The notes beneath the pieces are model-generated. The model did no database searches. It saw only the letters and a list, made by a program, of their open reading frames with translations, and was not told the origin of the DNA. A program made the translations under genes and the position numbers. From JAHECQ01 sp047638695 (GTDB lineage: Bacteria > Actinomycetota > Acidimicrobiia > Acidimicrobiales > SZUA-35), in NCBI GenBank assembly GCA_047638695.1, contig JBLINY010000039.1, positions 1 through 34,556 on the forward strand: DNA of 34,556 nucleotides. Reading direction: 5' to 3'. Positions 7,562 to 15,216 of this stretch are shown here, piece by piece; position 1 is the stretch's first letter, and each line of letters begins with the position of its first letter.

Positions 7562-9943
7562 GTGAACAACCCGAACCGCGCATCCAGCCCAAACACCCCA
7601 ACCGGAGCCGCCAACGTCGACCTCGACGTGCTCCGCAATGTCGAGAAGCGGGTGCTTTGGCTGGCAACCCGAATCATCGACGAAGCCAACCGTCGCGAGG
7701 GTGGCGAAATCAAAGTCGGAGGCCACCAAGCCTCGTGTGCCTCGATGGTTTCGATCATGACCGCGTTGTGGTTCGCCCATATCGGGGGCGAAGACAAGGT
7801 GGCGGTAAAACCTCACGCCTCGCCGGTGTACCACGCCATCAAATATCTCACGGGCGAACTCGACCGCTCCTACCTCACAACCCTCCGTCAGCAGGGTGGC
7901 CTCCAGGCCTACCCGTCCCGCACCAAGGACCCCGACGTCTCCGACTTCTCGACTGGTTCAGTCGGCCTCGGTGCAGTCGCTCCCCTCTTCTCGGCCCTGA
8001 CCAGACGTTACGGCGATGCCCACTTCGGCGAACATCCTCCGGCCCGTTTCGTGGCCACCGTCGGCGACGCCGAATTGGACGAGGGCAACGTGTGGGAGGC
8101 GATCAGCGACCCGGCCACTCAAGGTCTGTCGAACTTCACGATGGTCGTCGACCTCAATCGGCAGAGTCTCGACCGCGTCATCCCCGACATCCACGCCATC
8201 CGGCTGCAGCGGTTCTTTGCCGACGCCGGGTGGCATGTGGCCGAGGCCAAGTTCGGCAGTCGACTCACCGCAGCGTTCCAACAGCCGGGCGGCGAGGCCC
8301 TGCGGCAGCGAATCGATGACATGTCGAATGAGGCCTATCAGTCGATGTTCGCGCTGGACGGCCCTGCCTTGCGTAACAAATTCCTCGACGGGGCGGACTC
8401 GTCGGTGCGCAAGGTGGCGGCCGACCTCAATGACCAGGCGTTGAAGGAGCTGGTGACCGACCTTGGAGGTCATGATCTCGGGCTGCTCATCGACACCTTT
8501 CGAAGCTGTGACCTGGCAACTGATCGGCCCAGCGTCGTGTTCGCCTACACGATCAAAGGTTGGGGCCTTCCCATTGCCGGTGACCCTCTCAACCACGCGG
8601 CCCTACTCACCGACGGGCAAATTGACACGGCTCGGACGGCGGCTGGTTTAGACGTCGACCGCGAGTGGGATGCGTTTGCTCCGGGCAGCGCCGAGTCCGA
8701 ACTCTGCCTGTCGGTTGGCGGCGATATCAACAACCTGCCACCGGCTCCGCGCCCTCGTTTGGTGATCCCGAGCTCGGCGGCCCCTCTTACCCGCCAGGGT
8801 TTTATGTCGACCCAAGAAGCGTTCGGACGGACGCTCACTCGACTGGCCGATTTCCCCGAAATCGTCGAGCGCATGGTGACGACCTCGCCCGATGTTTCGA
8901 TCAGTACCAATCTCGGTGGCTGGATCAACAGATTCGGTGTGTTCTCACCAACCGAACGCGACGATCATGGCGGCGGCGACCGCCTGCTGAAGTGGGCTCC
9001 TTCGCCAACCGGCCAGCACATCGAGCTCGGCATCTCCGAGATGAACCTGTTCATGTTGTTGAGTCAGCTGGGGTTGAGCCACGAACACCACGCCCACCAC
9101 CTGCTGCCGATCGGAACGGTGTACGACCCCTTTGTTCTCCGCGGGCTCGATGCCCTGGTCTATGCTCTCTACAACGGCTCTCGCTTCGTTCTGGCCGGCA
9201 CCCCATCGGGTGTCACGCTGGCTCCAGAAGGCGGCGCCCATCAGTCGACTATCACGCCCTCGGTCGGCATCGAGCTACCGGGCCTGCACTACGCCGAGCC
9301 GGCGTATGCAAGCGAGGTCGACTGGCTCCTTTGCGATGGGCTCGACCAGCTCGGTCTCCCCGAAGGCGAGAGCACCTATCTACGGCTCTCGACCCGCCCA
9401 ATCGATCAGGCACCGTTCGCCGCTGCCGTCGAGCGCCTCGGCGAAGACGAGCTTCGGCGCCAGGTCTTGGCCGGTGGGTATCGCCTCAGCGAACCCACCC
9501 TCAAAGCAACGTCGGTGCCCGGCCCGACCGACCGAGTCACCATTGTCACCACCGGTGCCATGGCTCCCGAAGCGCTCGTCGCCCAAGCCACGCTCGCCGA
9601 CGAAGGCGTCGACGCCGTGGTCGTTCATCTGACCAGCCCCGACCGGACTTACCGCAGTTGGCAACGCTCCGATACCGCTGCCATCGAAGCGGCCACTCAC
9701 CGCCACCAGCTCAGCCACATCCACCAGTTGGTGCCAGCCGAAGAGCGTCGCAACGCGGTGGTAAGCGTGCAGGACGGGGCCAGCCATTCACTCGCGTGGA
9801 TCGGCTCTGCACTTGCCACTCGCCAGATAGCGCTGGGGGTTGACCGCTTCGGCGAGTCGGGGACCATCGACGATTTACATCGCCTCACCGGCATCTCCGC
9901 CGATCACATCGTGAACGCAGCGCTGGCGACCGTCGCTCAGTAG
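7562..9943 (+). CDS. Homodimeric-type 2-oxoacid dehydrogenase E1 / transketolase-like enzyme
   Basis: 793 residues, in the order thiamine-diphosphate-binding domain (about 20-330), pyrimidine domain (about 405-640) and transketolase C-terminal domain (about 660-793). The ThDP motif runs from GDAELDEGN (G168-D169) to DLNRQ (N199). HIELGISEMNLF holds the glutamate that activates the cofactor, and TPSGVTLAPEGGAHQS resembles the AceE active-site loop. AceE is near 890 residues, so this is a shorter relative. No E2 or E3 gene is nearby; it may use a complex encoded elsewhere, or be a stand-alone ketolase. The GTG start lies two bases after the MOSC stop and implies translational coupling. Confidence 0.83.
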   Translation: MNNPNRASSPNTPTGAANVDLDVLRNVEKRVLWLATRIIDEANRREGGEIKVGGHQASCASMVSIMTALWFAHIGGEDKVAVKPHASPVYHAIKYLTGELDRSYLTTLRQQGGLQAYPSRTKDPDVSDFSTGSVGLGAVAPLFSALTRRYGDAHFGEHPPARFVATVGDAELDEGNVWEAISDPATQGLSNFTMVVDLNRQSLDRVIPDIHAIRLQRFFADAGWHVAEAKFGSRLTAAFQQPGGEALRQRIDDMSNEAYQSMFALDGPALRNKFLDGADSSVRKVAADLNDQALKELVTDLGGHDLGLLIDTFRSCDLATDRPSVVFAYTIKGWGLPIAGDPLNHAALLTDGQIDTARTAAGLDVDREWDAFAPGSAESELCLSVGGDINNLPPAPRPRLVIPSSAAPLTRQGFMSTQEAFGRTLTRLADFPEIVERMVTTSPDVSISTNLGGWINRFGVFSPTERDDHGGGDRLLKWAPSPTGQHIELGISEMNLFMLLSQLGLSHEHHAHHLLPIGTVYDPFVLRGLDALVYALYNGSRFVLAGTPSGVTLAPEGGAHQSTITPSVGIELPGLHYAEPAYASEVDWLLCDGLDQLGLPEGESTYLRLSTRPIDQAPFAAAVERLGEDELRRQVLAGGYRLSEPTLKATSVPGPTDRVTIVTTGAMAPEALVAQATLADEGVDAVVVHLTSPDRTYRSWQRSDTAAIEAATHRHQLSHIHQLVPAEERRNAVVSVQDGASHSLAWIGSALATRQIALGVDRFGESGTIDDLHRLTGISADHIVNAALATVAQ

Positions 9944-9952
9944 GTGGAGCTG

Positions 9953-9970
9953 GATCAGCCTTAGCTGATC
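9953..9970. terminator. Bidirectional terminator candidate between convergent genes
   Basis: GATCAGC-CTTA-GCTGATC is a perfect 7-bp stem with a 4-base loop. The loop contains the stop codon of the desaturase on the minus strand (9961-9963). It is ten bases after the E1 stop on the plus strand. Confidence 0.5.
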
Positions 9971-10965
9971 GTGTCGCCCGGTGGTCGACCTGCGGGTTCG
10001 GCCGTCACCAGGTAGCGCCAAAGCTGTGGGTATGACCCATAGGTGAGATCGGCGCTAATCCATCCGGCCTCAACCAGTTCGGTGTGGAACGGATGAAGCT
10101 GGGTCCAGGGAATGCTGGTGTCGACGTGGTGGGCAAGATGAAAGCCCGCCTGAAATGGCACGAGCCATTGACCGCTCAGCCATCGCTGACGAACCACATG
10201 GGTGTTGACTCGTCGATCGGCGCCGGCTTCCATCCCCGCGTGTTCCGCGATCGACCGGAGGCGATTGATCACCTGCCACACCGTCGCCCACGGCAAGAAC
10301 CACACAACGACGTAGGCCCACCAGTGGCCAGTTGCCAGTGCCGCGACGGCTGCCACCGCCACCTGGGCCATCGCCACTCGAGCGATGACGGCCCGATTCC
10401 CCCTGGCCAGCCCCCTCAGCTGCTTAGCCGCCGACTGCCCTGACCCATCACGCCAAAGCCGACGAAGGAATCGTCGGTAGCCGGAGGGGTAGCCGGCGTA
10501 CAGGCCCATGTCCGGCTCGTTCGGTCCCAGCTCATCCTTGTGATGGACAATGTGGGCTCGCCGGTAACCATCGAAGTCAACGAGCGCAACCGGCGAGAGC
10601 ACCCAACGACCGACGCCGTCGTTGAGCCGGCGGCGTGAGAACAGCAACGAGTGAGCGGCCTCATGGTTCAGCAGGAAGAGAAGCGAGAGACATCGACCGC
10701 CCCACAAAACAACGGCAATCCAGACGAGTGGAGCGAGCCAACCAGGACCGCTGAACCAACCCACCGCAAGCCACGGGCCGACAATTTGGGCGAACACCGA
10801 CGCCACGGCAACCGTGTTGCGTCGGTTGGGAACCTGGCGGAGTGTCGACGAGATCTGTGGTCGAGCCTTCCCCGACGCGAAGAGCCGATCGGTAGGCAGA
10901 ACCTGCGGCAGTTGTTGCTGGTCGGGAGCAAAGGAGAAGATCACCGGCGACCGGTGCACGCGCAT
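9961..10965 (-). CDS. Membrane fatty-acid desaturase family protein
   Basis: 334 residues. Three histidine boxes of the di-iron membrane desaturases are present: HEAAH (101-105), HIVHH (138-142) and HLAHH (276-280). Hydrophobic segments lie at about 52-100 and 195-228. The N-terminal 45 residues are soluble. The enzyme would oxidise an acyl or carotenoid-like chain in the membrane with electrons from a ferredoxin, none of which is encoded here. The ATG at 10965 is six bases after TAGAGT, favouring a leaderless message. Its start codon shares the palindrome GCATGC with a possible start of the divergent methyltransferase. It converges on the E1 gene through a shared hairpin. Confidence 0.9.
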   Translation of the reverse strand: MRVHRSPVIFSFAPDQQQLPQVLPTDRLFASGKARPQISSTLRQVPNRRNTVAVASVFAQIVGPWLAVGWFSGPGWLAPLVWIAVVLWGGRCLSLLFLLNHEAAHSLLFSRRRLNDGVGRWVLSPVALVDFDGYRRAHIVHHKDELGPNEPDMGLYAGYPSGYRRFLRRLWRDGSGQSAAKQLRGLARGNRAVIARVAMAQVAVAAVAALATGHWWAYVVVWFLPWATVWQVINRLRSIAEHAGMEAGADRRVNTHVVRQRWLSGQWLVPFQAGFHLAHHVDTSIPWTQLHPFHTELVEAGWISADLTYGSYPQLWRYLVTAEPAGRPPGDTIS

Positions 10966-11716
10966 GCTCGGACTCTACTGCGTGTCACTCAGGCCAGTTC
11001 CATTGGGCAAAGCAAGTACCTTCGAGGCCATCGCCTTCGACGCTCACACCCATGTCTACCGCCACGAACCCTCCACCGCAGCCGAGGCCGCCGTACTGCG
11101 CGGACTGGTTTCGCCAAGCGCACCCGTTCTCGACGTCGGTTGCGCGGCCACGGGCCGAACGGCGCGGCTGCTGCGAGACCTCGGCGGCCAGGTCACAGCC
11201 ATAGACATCAACCACGGAGCAGTTCGCGAATATGCGAAGAGCGGCGACCGGACCGACATCGCGCTCACGACCGCCGACATGACAGAGCTTCCGTTCACCA
11301 ACGGCTCGTTCGGCTTGGTGCTGGTTGGTTTCCACGGCTTCGACTACCTGCTGGCGGCCGATACTCGAGCCCAGGCCATCTCGGAGTTCGGACGAGTCCT
11401 GACACCGGGGGGACAGCTCGTGCTCAACACCTTCAACCCGATCGGGTACACATTCAACCCGCTGCTGAACCGATCGAAGAGCGGTTTGGCGCGGTGGAGC
11501 CGGTACGTGACGTCTGGTCGCACCTTTCGGCCCGACTTCATCGACGTCAACGGCCTACGGCTACAACAGCGAAGGCTCGGTTCGGTCGTGAACGACGTGG
11601 AACGGAGCGGCGGATTCACCCTGGCCTCGGCTGCCGACGCCAGCGGTACACCACGCCCATCGTGGCTTCTCTCGCTGTCGGCAGCCGAGCCCTACCTCGT
11701 TTTCGAAAAGAGTTGA
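10964..11716 (+). CDS. SAM-dependent class I methyltransferase, start uncertain
   Basis: 250 residues if read from ATG 10964. The SAM-binding motif is VLDVGCAATGRTARLL, followed by QVTAIDIN, the acidic LTTADMTELPF and the post-motif RVLTPGGQLVLNTFNP. It is a Rossmann methyltransferase of the Methyltransf_11/25 type; the substrate is unknown. The start is unresolved. ATG 10964 overlaps the desaturase start on the other strand and would leave no room for a promoter. GTG 10982 and TTG 11003 are in frame, and TACCTT at 11017 points to an in-frame ATC at 11030, after which the recognisable homology begins (AFDAHTHVYRHEP). It converges on the esterase gene with a 12-bp gap. Confidence 0.85.
   Translation: MLGLYCVSLRPVPLGKASTFEAIAFDAHTHVYRHEPSTAAEAAVLRGLVSPSAPVLDVGCAATGRTARLLRDLGGQVTAIDINHGAVREYAKSGDRTDIALTTADMTELPFTNGSFGLVLVGFHGFDYLLAADTRAQAISEFGRVLTPGGQLVLNTFNPIGYTFNPLLNRSKSGLARWSRYVTSGRTFRPDFIDVNGLRLQQRRLGSVVNDVERSGGFTLASAADASGTPRPSWLLSLSAAEPYLVFEKS
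10972..10977 (-). promoter_or_regulatory. Candidate -10 element TAGAGT for the desaturase
   Basis: On the minus strand TAGAGT is followed by six bases and the ATG at 10965. This supports that start and a leaderless transcript. Confidence 0.45.
11017..11022 (+). promoter_or_regulatory. Candidate -10 element TACCTT inside the methyltransferase 5' region
   Basis: TACCTT lies seven bases before an in-frame ATC codon at 11030. The same hexamer occurs at 3808. If real, the methyltransferase starts later than any usual start codon would suggest. Confidence 0.25.
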
Positions 11717-11728
11717 CCGGAGTCCCGG

Positions 11729-12637
11729 CTACGACAGTCCCAGCAGTGGTTTGGCAAACTCTGCCATGCGTTCGATGGCTTGATCGGCCTCGGGCACGTG
11801 GCCGGCGGAACCGTGCCAAACATGCACCATGTGGGGCCAGACCTCGAGCGTTGCGTCGCCCCCAGCGGCTTCGACCATGGCAGCCAAACGCACCGAGTCG
11901 TCGAGCAGAACCTCGGCGTCGCCGACTTGGATCAGCAACGGCGGCAAGCCGCTGACATCGCCGTGGATGGGGGCGGCCAGTGGGTCTTTCGGGTCACCGT
12001 CGGGGCCGAGATAAATGTCTCGGATCAGCGCGAGCGAACCTGGAGTAACCATGGGGTCGGCCTCGGCGCGGGTTTTGAGCGACTCGCCGGTTCCTTCCAT
12101 GTCGATCCAAGCCGAGATGGCCATGGCGGCTCCGGGAAGATCGTCGCCTCCGTCCCGAAGTGCCAACAGGGTGGCGATGGTTAATCCGCCGCCGGCCGAG
12201 TCGCCGGAGATGGCGATTCGGTTCGAGTCGACGCCGCTCGCCACGATGCCGCGATAGGCAGCAACGGCGTCGTCGACCGCAGCGGGGAAAAGATGCTCGG
12301 GGGCCAGCCGGTAATCGGCAGCGAAAACCCGGCAGCCCATGGCTTGGGCCAGATGCCCGGTGAGGTTGCGGTGCGAGTCGATCGACCCGGCCACGTACCC
12401 GCCGCCGTGAAGATAGAGAACCACCGATTCGCTGTTGGCCCCGTCGGCCTCGATCCACTCGCCCGGTACACCACCAACGGTCGCCGGTGTGCCCGCGACC
12501 CCGACCGGGAGTCGGCCGCCAACAGCGTCCATTCCCCGTCGCATCGCGTCGACTTTGACCTCGTCGCCGGGAGGCTGGTTGTCGAAGAGCAGCTTGAGGT
12601 ACTTCTTGAATTTCTCGCTCGGTTCGGTAGTGGTCAT
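11729..12637 (-). CDS. Alpha/beta hydrolase, hormone-sensitive-lipase type (carboxylesterase)
   Basis: 302 residues. The oxyanion motif HGGGYVAGS begins at H77 and the nucleophile S147 lies in GDSAGGG. YRLAPE (109-114), typical of the HSL/LipN group, is also present. The acid is probably D240 (QVGDAEVLLDD) and the base H272 (HMVHVWH). No signal peptide is seen, so a cytoplasmic esterase acting on a short or bulky ester is expected. A candidate Shine-Dalgarno (AGAAGGCGAG) precedes the ATG. It follows the small ORF at 12683-12820 by 45 bp and may share a transcript with arsJ and GAPDH. It ends 12 bp from the methyltransferase stop. Confidence 0.92.
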   Translation of the reverse strand: MTTTEPSEKFKKYLKLLFDNQPPGDEVKVDAMRRGMDAVGGRLPVGVAGTPATVGGVPGEWIEADGANSESVVLYLHGGGYVAGSIDSHRNLTGHLAQAMGCRVFAADYRLAPEHLFPAAVDDAVAAYRGIVASGVDSNRIAISGDSAGGGLTIATLLALRDGGDDLPGAAMAISAWIDMEGTGESLKTRAEADPMVTPGSLALIRDIYLGPDGDPKDPLAAPIHGDVSGLPPLLIQVGDAEVLLDDSVRLAAMVEAAGGDATLEVWPHMVHVWHGSAGHVPEADQAIERMAEFAKPLLGLS

Positions 12638-12682
12638 TGTTGGCTCGCCTTCTGGTTCGGTTACCGACAGGGCCGTGGTGGG

Positions 12683-12820
12683 CTAGCCCTGCGGAATGGG
12701 GATGAAGTTCTGGGTTGAATAACGATCGATCGGCACCTTGCCGATGACACCGGCCGCATCCTCTTCGATGTAGTCGTAAGAGGTTTGGGTGTAATCCAAG
12801 AATGTGTGTGCGCGACGCAT
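12683..12820 (-). CDS. Unrecognised 45-residue small protein
   Basis: ATG 12820 to TAG 12683 on the minus strand. A consensus Shine-Dalgarno GGAGG lies six bases upstream, the best ribosome site in this part of the window. The product begins MRRAHTFLDYTQTSYDYIEE and ends in YSTQNFIPIPQG. It has no cysteine, no signal peptide and no membrane segment, has five tyrosines, and is slightly acidic in the middle. It lies 46 bp after arsJ and 45 bp before the esterase, on the same strand as both. I do not recognise the family. It could be an esterase-linked small protein or a peptide precursor, but no peptide-modifying enzyme is nearby. Being real rests on the ribosome site and the lack of any other gene here. 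Confidence 0.6.
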   Translation of the reverse strand: MRRAHTFLDYTQTSYDYIEEDAAGVIGKVPIDRYSTQNFIPIPQG

Positions 12821-12826
12821 CACGAA

Positions 12827-12831
12827 CCTCC
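12827..12831 (-). promoter_or_regulatory. Shine-Dalgarno GGAGG of the small ORF
   Basis: CCTCC on the plus strand reads GGAGG on the minus strand, six bases before the ATG at 12820. It is the main evidence that the 45-codon ORF is translated. Confidence 0.65.
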
Positions 12832-12866
12832 AACGATCAGTGAGGCCGGTTTACCACGCCACGCAC

Positions 12867-14156
12867 TCAACGCGCTGGTGGGATAACGATCCGATCCGAC
12901 GTTGGACTCGACGGACTGGACAGAACAGGCGGTAGGCCGAGCGAAATAATCCAGGTGACGACGACAAATCCCGTGGCCACCCACAGCGTCGCTGCTATTC
13001 CGCCCAAGAGATAGACGGCGCCAGACAGCAACGTCCCGATGAGCCGGCCCAGAGCGTTGGCCGAGTAGTAAAATCCGACATCGGTGGCTACCGAGTCGCG
13101 CTCGGCGTAGGCCAGGATGAGATACGAGTGCACTGCCGAGTTGACGGCAAAGACGATTCCGAAGAGCGCCAACCCAATGATGATCACCGCCTCGGTCGAT
13201 GATGCGAGATCAAAGGACAGCACGAGGGCCAGGGCCGCGGTCACTGCAGCCAGAAGGCCGGCCGCCCTTTTGGCCGCCGTTGGTTCGTCACCGGCCAGCG
13301 CAACGAGCAGGCTTGGAGCCAACGACTGCACGAGCCCGTAGCCAATCACCCAGGCCGCAAGAAAGGCGCCGATGGCCTCGAACTTCCAGCCAACTACCTC
13401 GGCTAGATAGACCGGCAAGGCAACGACGAACCAGAGGTCGCGTGACCCGAACAAGAAAACGCGGGCCGCGGCTAGTCGATTTATGGCCGCAGACGCTGAT
13501 CTCCACCTGCCCAGTTGCCCCGCCCGATTCGTGCGTCCGATGTCGGCCCGGAAGAGCAGCAGAACAACGACCAGAACCAGCGCAAGCAGCCCGGCCATCA
13601 ATCGCAGCGAGGCACTAAATCCGACCGCGGCCAGCAGGGCCCCACCGACAAAGAAGCCCACTCCTTTGAGGGCGTTCTTCGAACCGGTCAAGATCGCGAC
13701 CCAACGAAAGAGCGTCGATTCGCCGCCTTGCGATCCGGATGGGACCACCAGCTTCAGGGCGCTCTTCGAACTCATTTTGGTGAGATCTTTGGCGACACCC
13801 GACAGGGCCTGAGTTCCCATCACGTAGCCGACCGAGACAACCTCGACCCACGAAGGATCTTGCAGCGACAACAGAAGCAGGGCAACGACCTGAGTGGCCA
13901 GGCCCGCATAGAGCGTGCGGTTCAGCCCGAAGCGGGCTCCCATACGACCACCCACAAGATTGGTGATGACCCCGAGGAACTCGTAGAGCAAGAAAAAGAA
14001 TCCGAGGGCCACCGGGCTGTAACCCAGGCGGTGAAAGTGCAAGAGCACCAACATCCGCAACGCCCCATCGGTGATCGTGAACGCCCAATAGGCACCGGTG
14101 ACAACGGCATAGTCGCTGAGCAGGCGAGCGCGCCGTTGGCCGACGTCATTTTTCAT
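12867..14156 (-). CDS. arsJ: ArsJ, organoarsenical efflux transporter (MFS)
   Basis: 429 residues, about twelve membrane helices. AYWAFTITDGALRMLVLLHF (18-37), LVGGRMGARFGLNRTLY, GTQALSGVAKDLTKMSSKSA and LTGSKNALKGVGFF match ArsJ as I know it. ArsJ exports 1-arseno-3-phosphoglycerate, made when GAPDH uses arsenate in place of phosphate; the product then breaks down outside and arsenate is removed. The upstream gene is the matching GAPDH, overlapping by ATGA (14153-14156). No arsR, arsB, acr3 or arsC is in the window, and no regulator at all, so expression may be constitutive or set by a distant gene. The small ORF and esterase follow on the same strand. Confidence 0.93.
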   Translation of the reverse strand: MKNDVGQRRARLLSDYAVVTGAYWAFTITDGALRMLVLLHFHRLGYSPVALGFFFLLYEFLGVITNLVGGRMGARFGLNRTLYAGLATQVVALLLLSLQDPSWVEVVSVGYVMGTQALSGVAKDLTKMSSKSALKLVVPSGSQGGESTLFRWVAILTGSKNALKGVGFFVGGALLAAVGFSASLRLMAGLLALVLVVVLLLFRADIGRTNRAGQLGRWRSASAAINRLAAARVFLFGSRDLWFVVALPVYLAEVVGWKFEAIGAFLAAWVIGYGLVQSLAPSLLVALAGDEPTAAKRAAGLLAAVTAALALVLSFDLASSTEAVIIIGLALFGIVFAVNSAVHSYLILAYAERDSVATDVGFYYSANALGRLIGTLLSGAVYLLGGIAATLWVATGFVVVTWIISLGLPPVLSSPSSPTSDRIVIPPAR

Positions 14157-15187
14157 GAGTCAGCGACGAGCGCAGCCAGCTCGGCCATGCGATGCACGTA
14201 GCCGTACTCGTTGTCGTACCAGACGAGCACCTTGACGAGGTCGCCGTCGACCACGGTGGTAGAGGGTCCGTCGACGATGCCGCTGCGGGTGTCGTTGACG
14301 AAATCGGCCGAGACCAGAGGTCGCGTCTCGAAGCCAAGAATCCCGGCCAGTGGTCCGGCCGCAGCCTCGGCCAAAAGATGGTTGATCTCCTCGGCTGACA
14401 CGGGCGCCGACAGATCGAACACGCAGTCAGTCAACGACGCGTTCAGTAGCGGCACTCGGACAGCCAAGCCGTTCAACTTCCCCGCCAACTCGGGGTAAAT
14501 CATGGTGATCGCCGTGGCCGAGCCAGTGGACGTTGGGATCAGGCTGTTCAACGCTGATCGGGCTCGCCGCAGGTCTTTGTGGGGAGCGTCGACCACCACC
14601 TGGGTGTTGGTGACGTCATGAATGGTGGTGATAACACCGCGCTCGATCCCGACCTCTTCATGCAGCACTTTCACCACCGGGGCCAGACAGTTGGTGGTAC
14701 ACGATGCCGCCGTCACGATCTGATGGCGTTCGGCGTCGTAGTGATCGTCGTTACATCCCATCACCACGTTCAACACACGGTCGTCTTTGACCGGCGCGGC
14801 CACCACGACACGGCGGACCCCACGCTCGAGGTAGGGCTCGAGTGTGGCGACGGTTCGGAAACTTCCCGTGCATTCGAGCACCAGCTCGACGCCGGCATCA
14901 TCCCATGGGACCTCTGCCGGGGTCTCGTGCTCAGTGAACCCTATGGGCTGGCCATCAAGGATCAGATCACCAGCCTCGCAGCCAATCCTGCTGGCCCCTT
15001 CGCCGGTTCCGGTGCAGGTGCCGGGGAAACGCCCGTGCACCGAGTCGAATTCAAGAAGATGGGCCGCGGTTTCGACACCGCCCAGGTGCTCGTTGATATG
15101 AACCAACTCGAGATCCTCGTGATTCTCAAGCGCTCGCACGACTAACCGACCCATACGACCAAAGCCGTTAATTCCAACTCGCGTCAT
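14153..15187 (-). CDS. Glyceraldehyde-3-phosphate dehydrogenase, ArsJ-associated type
   Basis: 344 residues. The NAD-binding GINGFGRMGRL opens the protein (5-15). The catalytic cysteine is C163 in ASCTTNC and the base H190 in TTIHDVTNTQ. Central glycolytic enzymes usually have a HxYTNDQ-like sequence there, while the DVTNTQ form goes with the ars-operon paralogues. DAPHKDLRRARSALNSLIPT and WYDNEYGY follow as in the family. In this context it would form 1-arseno-3-phosphoglycerate from glyceraldehyde-3-phosphate and arsenate for export by ArsJ. It is the first gene of the minus-strand unit and starts 29 bp from the divergent hydrolase gene, so both promoters must be compact. Confidence 0.93.
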   Translation of the reverse strand: MTRVGINGFGRMGRLVVRALENHEDLELVHINEHLGGVETAAHLLEFDSVHGRFPGTCTGTGEGASRIGCEAGDLILDGQPIGFTEHETPAEVPWDDAGVELVLECTGSFRTVATLEPYLERGVRRVVVAAPVKDDRVLNVVMGCNDDHYDAERHQIVTAASCTTNCLAPVVKVLHEEVGIERGVITTIHDVTNTQVVVDAPHKDLRRARSALNSLIPTSTGSATAITMIYPELAGKLNGLAVRVPLLNASLTDCVFDLSAPVSAEEINHLLAEAAAGPLAGILGFETRPLVSADFVNDTRSGIVDGPSTTVVDGDLVKVLVWYDNEYGYVHRMAELAALVADS

Positions 15188-15216
15188 CGTGTGCCATCAT
15201 GCCAAGCTGACAGACA

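Noticed and set aside
8665..9843. Long open frame on the plus strand inside the E1-like gene
   Set aside because: Arg- and Pro-rich product typical of an off-frame reading of GC-rich DNA; the E1 frame has clear domains throughout.
11717..11728. CCGG-AGTC-CCGG hairpin between methyltransferase and esterase stops
   Set aside because: The 4-bp stem is too short to set apart from chance.
12683..12820. The small ORF as a mycofactocin- or PQQ-type peptide precursor
   Set aside because: No radical-SAM or other maturation gene is in the window, and the C-terminus does not match those precursors.
13515..14201. Open frame opposite arsJ
   Set aside because: Gln/Arg-rich shadow of the membrane protein on the other strand.
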